Positions 23,201 through 30,736 of a stretch of DNA of 32,786 nt are shown piece after piece. Position 1 is the stretch's first letter, and every line of letters begins with the position of its first letter. The position numbers and the translations under genes were made by a program. Origin of the DNA: Bacteroidales bacterium UBA5507 (GTDB lineage: Bacteria > Bacteroidota > Bacteroidia > Bacteroidales > Lentimicrobiaceae); NCBI GenBank assembly GCA_002426195.1, contig DIOT01000015.1, positions 1-32,786 of the forward strand. Direction: 5' to 3'. The notes under the pieces were generated by a model that made no database searches, was not told where the DNA came from, and was given only the letters and a program-made list of their open reading frames with translations.

Positions 23201-25339
23201 CAAATCAGCATTCCGAAGATTTAAATCAAACCTGAGAGCCAGACTGTCGGGATTAGCATTCACATAACCATTATAATCGAAATCGAGATTAGGATCATTC
23301 ATTACAATTTCACCATTGAATGAACGGTTTATAATCCGACCGTCTATATTTAAATCCTTATATGTATACCCATTATAGAACGCTTCCTGAACAACGGCAT
23401 CCACAAGTACATTCATACTATCAGGATTCATTCCATACCCATTAAGATTCAGGGCCAAAGTAACAGGTCCTAATGTATCCTGTTTGTTAAGAATTTTACC
23501 TGCATCAAGGTCATTTAAATTTAAGGTTAAGTCATAAGGAACTTCATGGTTTCCTTCCTCCGGATTCATCTCAATATGAGCGTTCACCGAGCCAAAAGAG
23601 GTTGCCAATTCAAGTCCTGCGTTGAAGTTCTTCAAAAACCCTTCAAACAAAGCATCAACAGCAATCTCAGTTGGAATAGTAATGGAACCAGGGATTGTAC
23701 CTTCCTTTGTATAAGAATGAATATCCTCTGCACTTGTTTTAAATGAAAAATCCTGTACCCTGGCATATAAAAGATCAGGATCTGTGACATTCTGCAAGTT
23801 AGCTGATAAACTCAAAGACGTCGACTTGTTGTTTGTCAGTTGAAAGTCTTCAATCAACAAATCTGCCAGTGTCCCCGAGATTGCACCATTAAACGAAACC
23901 ACATCTTCTCTGCTAATTGAAAACTGCTGATTTTCTTCTAATTCAGGCAAGACCATCAAAACATCCTCAAATGAAATTCTTGCATCCTCCAGATTGATAA
24001 GTAGCCCGACATTATCAATAGAATTAGTAAAATCATCAATAGAATTGTAGGTAAGTTCAATATGATTTTCCAAACTACTCTCAGGAGTTTTGATAATCAG
24101 GTTATCAAGTATTGCAGTTGAACTGTCATAATAAATAAGCGATGAAAATTCATTAAGTGTAAAACCACTCTGTTCTTTAAAACTCAAATTATTCAAATTT
24201 GCAGATAAACTTTCAGGGCTGTATATCACATCCCTTATCCCAAGATTAAGATTGCTTACTTTAAGGTTATTGAAATCCAGACGACCCTCAACAGCTTTCT
24301 CCTTAAGGTTTCTGTATGACAATAAGTTATTTGAGAAATCCAGATTCTTTAAATTCAGATACCAACCATTAGTCCCGGTCGCTATTACAGTATCAGGATT
24401 GACTTCAGAAATCAAAATAGCAGTATCCTTCAGAGATGGTTCAAACTGCTGAAAATCAATTTGTGATTCAGCCATTACCAGGTTCTCCAAAACCAATCTT
24501 TGAGCCTTCAGATCAATTGTATCAGCTTCAATTCCAAAGTTTCCAATTGTAGCTACGAGTCTGGAACCACTTGAAGGACTATCGTATTTCAATGTGACAT
24601 TTTCAAGAATAAAATTTCTGAAACCAAGTACCGGCAACTCGCCACCGGTTGTATCAATTGTCTGATTTCTGAGTGGCGGAGTCTGAGAATAAGAAACCAC
24701 TGAATTTGTCAATGCCACATCACTCACTCTCAGCACCATTTCTGCAAGGTCAAACTCTTCAAACGAGGTTGCAAAACTCCCAATATTAGCTCTGGCATCA
24801 AGACCGCTTAATGTATCACTATACCTAAGGTCTATATTTTGCAGATCAATTTCATTGAATACTATTGCAATTCCTTCAGAGTCAGATTGCTCAACGACCT
24901 CCTCATCTGTTGTGGAAAATGCATCTATTATAAAGTTATAATTGAAAGTAGTGTCAGGATACAAACCATATACATTAGCTGTTAATCCTTCAATCCTGAC
25001 TGATCTTATATTTAATTTGTTTTTCAGAAGGCCAAACATATCAACACCAACATTTACTCTTGCCACATAAAGCAGAGTATCATGCTGCATATCTTCAAGG
25101 TAAAGGCCTTGGAGGTTAATTGTTTTCGGAATCCCTATGCTTATGGACTCAAGTCTTACAACAGTTTGCAATTTTTCACTCAGGAAACTAACTGCTTTCT
25201 TAGCTGCAAAATTCTGAACAGGAGGAAGTTGAACAATCAGGATCAGGATTAAAACCAAACCAATAAGTCCGGCTAGAATCCACAACAGTGCTTTAAGTAT
25301 AATTCTTAACCACTTATTCCCGGTGTTCTCATCCTTCAT
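20252..25339 (-). CDS. tamB: TamB-type translocation and assembly module protein
   Basis: Very large (1695 residues) inner-membrane-anchored protein of the AsmA/TamB clan, thought to form a long hydrophobic groove that bridges the periplasm. One N-terminal membrane helix (about 12-37) is followed by an AsmA-like start (VRLESISIGIPKTINLQGLYLED), then over 1000 residues of short beta strands rich in D, N, S and L. The C-terminal TamB (DUF490) domain includes FDIQQPEDERGALNG, the helix QVFALLALNRFLG, and late strands such as YKLTPNGRYRLKGF. It is longer than E. coli TamB, as Bacteroidota members usually are. TamL follows directly, its expected outer-membrane partner. No -7 box was found in the 155 bases upstream. 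Confidence 0.93.
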   Translation of the reverse strand: MKDENTGNKWLRIILKALLWILAGLIGLVLILILIVQLPPVQNFAAKKAVSFLSEKLQTVVRLESISIGIPKTINLQGLYLEDMQHDTLLYVARVNVGVDMFGLLKNKLNIRSVRIEGLTANVYGLYPDTTFNYNFIIDAFSTTDEEVVEQSDSEGIAIVFNEIDLQNIDLRYSDTLSGLDARANIGSFATSFEEFDLAEMVLRVSDVALTNSVVSYSQTPPLRNQTIDTTGGELPVLGFRNFILENVTLKYDSPSSGSRLVATIGNFGIEADTIDLKAQRLVLENLVMAESQIDFQQFEPSLKDTAILISEVNPDTVIATGTNGWYLNLKNLDFSNNLLSYRNLKEKAVEGRLDFNNLKVSNLNLGIRDVIYSPESLSANLNNLSFKEQSGFTLNEFSSLIYYDSSTAILDNLIIKTPESSLENHIELTYNSIDDFTNSIDNVGLLINLEDARISFEDVLMVLPELEENQQFSISREDVVSFNGAISGTLADLLIEDFQLTNNKSTSLSLSANLQNVTDPDLLYARVQDFSFKTSAEDIHSYTKEGTIPGSITIPTEIAVDALFEGFLKNFNAGLELATSFGSVNAHIEMNPEEGNHEVPYDLTLNLNDLDAGKILNKQDTLGPVTLALNLNGYGMNPDSMNVLVDAVVQEAFYNGYTYKDLNIDGRIINRSFNGEIVMNDPNLDFDYNGYVNANPDSLALRFDLNLRNADLTNLKLSENTFQIKGNISSDLSVKSGPNPVGFIKLYSIGLKTDSIDCPIDSLIVRSEYMNDSSLITINSKIIDARLSGDIVLAELPALISQNLNDYFEFTEPDTLSIDTTRMNPRDQKFNYSLTFNDPNYVCNNLLPGLKEFNPVTLKGSYSSFDSQIFAQLSIPGLNYNGIELDTLLFDISSNEDRLDYSLSIERVHNPTVQLENFDFNGAIAENTIKYRLSAAKSDTFNVLQTSGALTKTDSLYRLIINEPITLNNTNWRVDPDNVLTFSDEGMKAEKVILSGENQLLSIITEPAENTPLKITFENFNLGNLSTIIEKEEELVRGRLNGHFTLFEINGSQAFTSDLNIDTLSFMEIPVGSISLLAENTNVEDRFDVNMELSGFGNDLLIDGNYLARDSLQLLDMVMNINRLSLEAVEPFTFGQVSRMTGYLSGDMEINGTADDPDLEGNISFNGVGFEAAATGSFLKLLDNTLVIRNKQFIINDLTLADSLNNEAVISGNIGFSDLSNPSLDLRLRTNDFLAMNSTSGNNGVPIYGKVLLDSDVRVKGSAISPVVDMKVTLQDDSELTFVMPDSEIVPDEGEGVVIFSDSLYKMPEREQRADTVNYNKSTIEGIKLNASITLEPKAILKMMVDPVAGDSLFVSGDANLNFSLTPGGQMNLTGTFEVNDGGYNITLNQFIKRQFRIQEGSLLSWSGDIMDADVDLSAIYKIETSPLLLLEDQVDGAEEIQQNQFRNNLTFLVLLNLKGELMKPEITFDIQQPEDERGALNGMVDAKLNQLRTDESQMNKQVFALLALNRFLGQDPFESGGAPLTVESAARSSASKLLTQQFSSLSEKYIKGVNLDIGVKSFEEYNEEGIEEGRTQLQLGVSKEFLNDRIIVQVGGNVELEGERARQNQASDIAGNVNVEYKLTPNGRYRLKGFRRIEYEDPIEGELINTGIGVSYNREFRTFRQLFWSKKRIEEWRKNRQLNEGVKTNDTNK

Positions 25340-25494
25340 CTATTTTTCCTTCGTCTTGTTTACCAAGTGCATTATTTCGTTTCTCATAAGTGCATCCTCT
25401 CAACTTGAAAACGAGCTCCCATCACAACGAGAATGCATGAAATAATTTAACAATTCCAGCGCAGCTGAAGTTGAATGTATTAACTACCCTTGCT
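25340..25494. other. Gap upstream of tamB with an imperfect inverted repeat
   Basis: No gene is seen in these 155 bases. ATTATTTC (25371-25378) and GAAATAAT (25439-25446) are perfect inverted arms about 60 bases apart. Promoter signals for tamB must lie here or upstream, but I found no exact TAnnTTTG on the - strand. Confidence 0.3.
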
Positions 25495-26607
25495 TTACTT
25501 ATTATAACGTTTTCGGAACTGGAATTTCCTTCTGCTGTCCTTAGCAGAATTCCTGAAACTCTTTTCTTCTCCTAAAAGGTATCCCCAGGGTTTCAGTGGT
25601 CCTATGTTATCAAATGCAACTTTGATCATTCCAATGAAAGGCAGAGCGATTATCATTCCTACAATGCCCCATATCAGGGCAGTTGTTGTCAGACCCAATA
25701 TTGCTGTAAATGGATTGATACTAACACTCGACCCCACTACATTGGGGGTAATAAAATTGTTTTCAAGAAATTGCACGAAAATGCAAACTGCCAGCACACC
25801 AATGGCAATACCTATTTGGTCTTCAGTAATTAACGCCATTGCAACAGGAAGAATACTACCAATTAGGACCCCAATGTAAGGTATGATATTCAGAAAAGCC
25901 AGCAATACACCGAAAAGGAAAGCATGCCTAAGCCCGAGAATGAAAAAACCTGTAGAATTAAGTACAGATAAGATAACTATGACAAAAAAGAGACCTTTAA
26001 GGTAGCCTTGAGAAACATGAGCTATCTTTCTGATAATCCTTAATGTATTCCTTGCCTTTACCTCATTACCGGCCATTAACTCAACGAAATGTTTATACTT
26101 GTCGCGATAATATGTGATAAAGAAAATGAAAATCGGCAGCAATGCAACAGAAGCAATAAAGGAGCCGGTTGCTGAAAATACACCCAAAGCATATGTGGCA
26201 GCAGAAGACCCGGCCGATTGTAATCTCTCATTTATCCAGTTCTTTTGCTCAACTTCAGAGTAATTAAAATTATCACTCACCCACACGAACATTTTATCAA
26301 TTTTAGCTGACATCTGCTGACTCAATTGGGGCCAGTCGTTTACAAACATCAGCACCTGTGAGTAAAAGAAATACAAAACGCCCGCCACTACCAATGCGGC
26401 TAGCAACAGACTTAAAACAATGGCAAACCCTCTATGCAATCCCCAATCTTCAAGTTTTTGTGAAATTGGGAGAAGCAGGAATGAAAACAATATTGCGACA
26501 GCGAGAGGAAGCAACACAGGCTGCGCCAACTTCAACATAGCAATTATCAATGCAAGTAATAACAGCCTTATTGTTATGTTATAAATGATTTTGTTTGTTT
26601 CTTCCAT
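25495..26607 (-). CDS. AI-2E family transporter (YdiK/PerM-like permease)
   Basis: Inner-membrane permease of the AI-2E exporter family, 370 residues. The pattern is typical: two or three N-terminal membrane helices, a hydrophilic stretch at about 90-135, then several more helices. The conserved C-terminal segment includes FLNIIPYIGVLIGSILP, FLENNFITPNVVGSSVSINP and WGIVGMIIALPFIGMIKV. The tail is basic. Family members have been linked to autoinducer-2 export, sodium/proton exchange or small-molecule transport, so the substrate is open. It follows the AsmA-like gene after 32 bases and precedes tamB on the same strand. Confidence 0.9.
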   Translation of the reverse strand: MEETNKIIYNITIRLLLLALIIAMLKLAQPVLLPLAVAILFSFLLLPISQKLEDWGLHRGFAIVLSLLLAALVVAGVLYFFYSQVLMFVNDWPQLSQQMSAKIDKMFVWVSDNFNYSEVEQKNWINERLQSAGSSAATYALGVFSATGSFIASVALLPIFIFFITYYRDKYKHFVELMAGNEVKARNTLRIIRKIAHVSQGYLKGLFFVIVILSVLNSTGFFILGLRHAFLFGVLLAFLNIIPYIGVLIGSILPVAMALITEDQIGIAIGVLAVCIFVQFLENNFITPNVVGSSVSINPFTAILGLTTTALIWGIVGMIIALPFIGMIKVAFDNIGPLKPWGYLLGEEKSFRNSAKDSRRKFQFRKRYNK

Positions 26608-26639
26608 ATTATTCTTAGTGTTGATATTGACAAATAAAA

Positions 26640-28274
26640 TTAAGGCTTTATCTCAGGCACTCCAACTGTTTCTTTTATCCCCGAATATAAGGTCTTCCAG
26701 GTATAATTGAACATAAATCTTTGTCTGTTCCTCTCATAATGAAGAGGAACTTTTGAGGCATAACCCTCACCTGAAGGATTATTCTTTTTGATAATCAGAT
26801 TGTTTGCAAGGAAAACCATCAGTTTTTCGCCGAATGTATTGTTTTTGCCTGATTCAGGAAGTTCAATCTGCAGATCTTTATACCTGAACTTCATCCATCC
26901 TCTTGATTCTACATCACCGGCATTGAATTCGAAATCAATAGAATCAATAAAACCCGATGAAAAACTAATCCCTGCAGTAGGTTCAACCATCTTATTGAGT
27001 GTTTTCAATGGAACACCTGTAATCAAACCACCGCAGAAGAATTCCATCCCTGTAGCTTTCATTGGAATTATAAACAATGCTTTTACTGTACCTTCCCCCG
27101 ATAATTTGGAAACAGCTTCAACCACAATTTTACTGTTTTCCTGAATCCTGACTGAGTCATTCGTTATTCCTGTCAGGCTGGCCTCAATATTATCAAAGGA
27201 GATAACTCCGGGAGCTTTCTTTCCGGGTGCTACTTCCTCATAGATAATATTAGATTGCTTTAGCTCAATCGTGTCTATGTTGACAAAAACAGGAGACTCC
27301 CTTAGTAGCTGTTGAACTGACATTGGAACAGCGAAATGCCTGGTATCATTTTTATCCCTGAAAGCTCTCAAATTAAATCTCTGAATTTCAAGCTTCTTAC
27401 AGTCAAAACCATGATATTCAATAAAAGTCTTCAAGTCAACTGAATGAAAATAAAGCTTCCTTGCAGAAATATCAAACCGATCAGTTTGCTTCCCGGCAAT
27501 CTCTGCGAACCTTCTCTTACTATAATTGGGCACAACTTTAACCGAGTCAATCACAAGAGCAGAATCTGAATAAATTACATTCATTTTACCTACGTTAAAA
27601 GTATAAAGGCTATCGGCTGTTGTATATGCGAAATTGCTTACAGAAAAAGATACTGAATCAGCTGAAAACATTCCCGGTAGTTTTTCAGTCTCAGGGCCAA
27701 CCCTAAGATTCACAGCCAGAAAATCATTCTCCTTGCTTTTTAAGGAAGGAACACTGTCGTTGATTTCATGAAAGTATTCAAAATCAAAATTATTTACAGC
27801 CAACCTTTTAATGGTAACTGACCTGGCAAATTTTCTGATAAATCCATACAATGAAAAATCTGTAGTGTCATTTAAGTTCTCAGTCTGCAAATCTTTTCGT
27901 CCATAAATTATTACGGTAGGTTCTGTGAGCCTGATTTCATCTACTAAAGCACCTTTTCCAAAAAAATACCTGAGGATATGAATGCCATGGAAAGAAAGCT
28001 GCTTAGCATGGGTGTTAATAATAATTTCATTTTCAGCGTTTCTGCCGGGCTTAATTGAGAAATCTGTAACAGTGAGAGATCCTGTGAATAATCCCAGCCT
28101 TAATTTACTGATAGTTAAAGTATATTTTCCGGCAGATTCCTCATTAAAAGCGTTTTGTAACTGCTCTTTGGCAAATCTGTCTAAATATACGGAAGCCAAA
28201 AGCCAGATCGCTGTTACAACAATGGCTATGATCAGTAAAATTTGAAGAAGTCGTTGGGCACCAGCTTTTTTCAT
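26640..28274 (-). CDS. AsmA-like membrane-anchored periplasmic protein
   Basis: Protein of 544 residues with a short basic start, one membrane helix (about 8-29), and a periplasmic body of beta strands. Its beginning, YTLTISKLRLGLFTGSLTVTDFSI, is of the kind that opens AsmA, DUF748 and TamB proteins, and the D/N/S-rich strand pattern continues after it. The end (residues about 420-535) has segments like those of bridge-type proteins, such as PLKTLNKMVEPTAGISFSSGFIDSIDFEFN. I do not know a named family for it; AsmA-like is the best description. It opens the run that continues with the AI-2E permease and tamB, so a role in envelope lipid or protein traffic is a reasonable inference. Confidence 0.75.
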   Translation of the reverse strand: MKKAGAQRLLQILLIIAIVVTAIWLLASVYLDRFAKEQLQNAFNEESAGKYTLTISKLRLGLFTGSLTVTDFSIKPGRNAENEIIINTHAKQLSFHGIHILRYFFGKGALVDEIRLTEPTVIIYGRKDLQTENLNDTTDFSLYGFIRKFARSVTIKRLAVNNFDFEYFHEINDSVPSLKSKENDFLAVNLRVGPETEKLPGMFSADSVSFSVSNFAYTTADSLYTFNVGKMNVIYSDSALVIDSVKVVPNYSKRRFAEIAGKQTDRFDISARKLYFHSVDLKTFIEYHGFDCKKLEIQRFNLRAFRDKNDTRHFAVPMSVQQLLRESPVFVNIDTIELKQSNIIYEEVAPGKKAPGVISFDNIEASLTGITNDSVRIQENSKIVVEAVSKLSGEGTVKALFIIPMKATGMEFFCGGLITGVPLKTLNKMVEPTAGISFSSGFIDSIDFEFNAGDVESRGWMKFRYKDLQIELPESGKNNTFGEKLMVFLANNLIIKKNNPSGEGYASKVPLHYERNRQRFMFNYTWKTLYSGIKETVGVPEIKP

Positions 28275-28328
28275 AGATATTTAGTATAAATAAAACACCA
28301 ACCTGCCATTATAAGTTCTTGAGAATCA

Positions 28329-28784
28329 TTACCTTTTCATTTCAGAATAAGAAGGTATACTGTTAAGAAACTGAAAATTAGGGGTATTTTCTTCAACCTG
28401 AATACAATGATGGACCAAACCATTGGTAATCAGCAGGTATTTGACCTTTAGTGCTAAATTATATCCTGCTGCCTGATAAAACGTATCCTCAGTCAGCTTT
28501 ACAGATGGGGCCTTGCACTCAGCAATCATCAAAGGATTTCCATTAGGGTGATAAATTACAAGGTCAAAACGCTTTTTAAGTGTGTTTACAACTAATCCCC
28601 TCTCGGATGCCATCATGTGTACCGGCACTTCAAGATGATTTATCAGATAAGATATCAGATGCTGACGAACCCACTCTTCAGGAGTAAGACTAACGAAGCG
28701 TTTTCTAAGAGGATCAAAAACTTCCAACACTTCATTCACATTCCTGATCTTTACTTCAACGTCAGGGAAATTGAGTCTTACCAT
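28329..28784 (-). CDS. HsdR N-terminal-like PD-(D/E)XK protein
   Basis: Protein of about 151 residues with the HSDR_N_2-type fold, related to the nuclease part of type I restriction subunit HsdR. From the chosen start, the nuclease-like residues are D74 (KRFDLVIYH), then E89 and K91 (AECKAP), with Q104 following. The conserved LTPEEWVRQHLISYL (33-47) is typical of the small Bacteroidota group. There is no helicase part and no HsdM or HsdS nearby, so this is not a restriction system. The longest frame starts 51 bases earlier (28835), but MVRLNFPDVEV at 28784 fits the family start better. It diverges from amn, close to holA; I recall this neighbourhood from other Bacteroidota. Activity is unproven. 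Confidence 0.82.
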   Translation of the reverse strand: MVRLNFPDVEVKIRNVNEVLEVFDPLRKRFVSLTPEEWVRQHLISYLINHLEVPVHMMASERGLVVNTLKKRFDLVIYHPNGNPLMIAECKAPSVKLTEDTFYQAAGYNLALKVKYLLITNGLVHHCIQVEENTPNFQFLNSIPSYSEMKR

Positions 28785-28852
28785 TTTGATTATTTGTTCT
28801 TCTCCCGTAAAAGTACTAAAAAACAAAACAGGCATTAATAACCATATTTCTT

Positions 28853-28860
28853 TAATTTTG
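28853..28860 (+). promoter_or_regulatory. Promoter -7 element for amn-holA
   Basis: TAATTTTG matches TAnnTTTG exactly and lies 31 bases before the amn ATG at 28892. No -33 TTTG is seen at the standard spacing. Confidence 0.45.
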
Positions 28861-28891
28861 CCTTATAATTCCGCATTATATATTAGAAGCT

Positions 28892-29662
28892 ATGAGAACA
28901 AAACAAGAGATTACCGAGAATTGGTTGCCAAGATACACGGGCACCAAAATAGAGGAATTTGGAGAGTATATTTTACTGACAAACTTCAGCCATTACCTTG
29001 ATCTCTTTGCATCATGGCACAACGTGGTGATAAAAGGTCATTCCAGATCAATGCCAAGTGCAACTGCTGGCGATATTACCATGATTAATTTCGGTATGGG
29101 AAGTCCTAATGCTGCAACAGTCATGGATTTATTATCCAGCATTAAACCAAAGGCTGCGTTGTTTCTTGGAAAATGTGGAGGGTTGAAGAAGAAAGCCCAA
29201 CTGGGCGATCTGATTTTACCTATTGCAGCAATAAGGGGCGATGGAACATCAAATGACTACTTCCCTGCAGAGGTGCCTGCTCTACCTGCATTTAGTCTTC
29301 AAAAAGCCACTTCTACCGCTATCCGTGATGCAGGAAGAGACTACTGGACAGGAACTGTTTACTCTACCAACAGGAGGGTGTGGGAGCATGATGATGTTTT
29401 TAAAGAGTATCTGCGTCAAATAAGAGCTATTGCTATTGATATGGAAACGGCAACACTTTTTACCGTTGGTTTTCATAATGAAATCCCGTCGGGTGCTCTG
29501 CTTCTGGTCTCCGACCAACCAATGATCTCAACAGGAGTTAAAACTGAAACAAGTGATAATCTTGTTACTGAGAGTTTTGTTGAAACCCATCTCAAAATAG
29601 GCATTGAAGCGTTGAAGCAGCTTATCAACAATGGCCTTACAGTTAAACACTTGAGGTTCTAA
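28892..29662 (+). CDS. amn: AMP nucleosidase
   Basis: Splits AMP to adenine and ribose 5-phosphate, in purine salvage and control of AMP level. It has the phosphorylase/nucleosidase fold: FGMGSPNAATVMDLL (phosphate side), LGKCGGLKKKAQLGDLILP (the G-x-GG-L loop and following strand), and the ribose-binding IDMETATLF (the usual MExA/T motif). At 256 residues it is the short Bacteroidota form (TIGR01721 as I recall it), without the N-terminal regulatory domain of E. coli Amn. A uridine phosphorylase-type activity is the alternative. holA follows after 17 bases. Confidence 0.88.
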   Translation: MRTKQEITENWLPRYTGTKIEEFGEYILLTNFSHYLDLFASWHNVVIKGHSRSMPSATAGDITMINFGMGSPNAATVMDLLSSIKPKAALFLGKCGGLKKKAQLGDLILPIAAIRGDGTSNDYFPAEVPALPAFSLQKATSTAIRDAGRDYWTGTVYSTNRRVWEHDDVFKEYLRQIRAIAIDMETATLFTVGFHNEIPSGALLLVSDQPMISTGVKTETSDNLVTESFVETHLKIGIEALKQLINNGLTVKHLRF

Positions 29663-29679
29663 TTTATTTCATTTATAGC

Positions 29680-30684
29680 ATGGCTGCAGATTATTCAAGT
29701 ATAATTGCGAATCTTAAGCAAAAAAAGTATTCACCGGTTTATCTTCTTTGCGGAGAAGAGTCTTATTACATTGATGTAATAAGCGATTACTTGGAGAACA
29801 AAATACTTGATGATGGAGAAAAGGAATTCAATCTTACTGTGCTTTATGGCCGTGATGTTGATGCCGGTAAGGTTATAGAACAGGCAAAAAGATATCCACT
29901 GATGTCGCAGTACCAATTATTGATACTGAAGGAGGCACAGGATATGAAAACTCTTGATGAGCTTTCAGAGTATGTTAAAAAACCATTGTCCTCAACAATT
30001 CTGGTTATTTGCCATAAGCATAAAAAATATGATAAGCGCAAATCTTTAAGCGGATTGGTAGCTAAGGTTGGAGTCTATTTTGAATCTGCGCGATTATATC
30101 AGGATAAAATTCCGGCCTGGATTACCGATTATGCAAAAAGTAATGGTTATAACATAAACCAAAAAGCGGCTATCCTTCTGTCAGATTTCCTTGGAACTGA
30201 CTTATCGAAAGTAGCAAATGAGCTCAACAAGCTTTTTATTTTGTTGCCTTCCGGAAGTGCAATAACTGAAGAAATAATTGAGAAAAACATTGGAATCAGC
30301 AAGGATTACAATTTCTTTGAATTTCAGGAGGCACTAGCTTCAAGAAATGTTGAAAAAGCCAATAGGATAGTTAACTATTTCAATTCCAATCCAAAGGAAA
30401 ATCCATTGGCCAGGATAGTCCCAATGACTTATTCATTCTTTTCAAAGGTCTTATTGTGCTACACGCTGACTGATAAATCAAAACCTTCAGTTGCATCTGC
30501 TCTAAAAATTGCACCTTTCCTTACGAGCGACTACATTAAGGCTGTAAATCAGTACTCATACCCTCAACTGGCCAAAATTATATCAACCCTCAGGGAGTTT
30601 GATCTGAAAAGTAAAGGTGTGGATTCGGGTAATGCAACTGGTCCCGACCTGATGAGAGAAATGGTCTTTAAAATCCTTCATTAA
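29680..30684 (+). CDS. holA: DNA polymerase III subunit delta
   Basis: Delta subunit of the clamp loader, which opens the sliding clamp during replication. The family start is visible: YSPVYLLCGEESYYIDVISDYL (17-38), then NLTVLYGRDVDAGKVIEQAKRYPLMS and LLILKEAQDM, a degenerate AAA+ domain without Walker A, as expected for delta. The middle has LSDFLGTDLSKVANELNKL, and the C-terminal collar domain ends with DLMREMVFKIL. Length, 334 residues, is normal. It is the second gene after amn, and converges on the acyl-CoA ligase. Confidence 0.94.
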   Translation: MAADYSSIIANLKQKKYSPVYLLCGEESYYIDVISDYLENKILDDGEKEFNLTVLYGRDVDAGKVIEQAKRYPLMSQYQLLILKEAQDMKTLDELSEYVKKPLSSTILVICHKHKKYDKRKSLSGLVAKVGVYFESARLYQDKIPAWITDYAKSNGYNINQKAAILLSDFLGTDLSKVANELNKLFILLPSGSAITEEIIEKNIGISKDYNFFEFQEALASRNVEKANRIVNYFNSNPKENPLARIVPMTYSFFSKVLLCYTLTDKSKPSVASALKIAPFLTSDYIKAVNQYSYPQLAKIISTLREFDLKSKGVDSGNATGPDLMREMVFKILH

Positions 30685-30705
30685 CCTATCAACCGGTAAA
30701 TGGTC

Positions 30706-30736
30706 AGGTTTATTAGATAACCAATCAATTAAACCT
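30706..30736. terminator. Weak inverted repeat between convergent holA and ligase genes
   Basis: AGGTTTA (30706-30712) and TAAACCT (30730-30736) form a 7-bp repeat with a 17-base loop, in the 44-base convergent gap and running into the ligase stop codon. There is no T-run. It may end transcription, but the evidence is weak. Confidence 0.3.

Noticed and set aside
28329..28835. Remnant of a type I restriction-modification system
   Set aside because: No helicase domain, methylase or specificity gene is present, the protein is of full length for the small HSDR_N group, and the neighbours are housekeeping genes.
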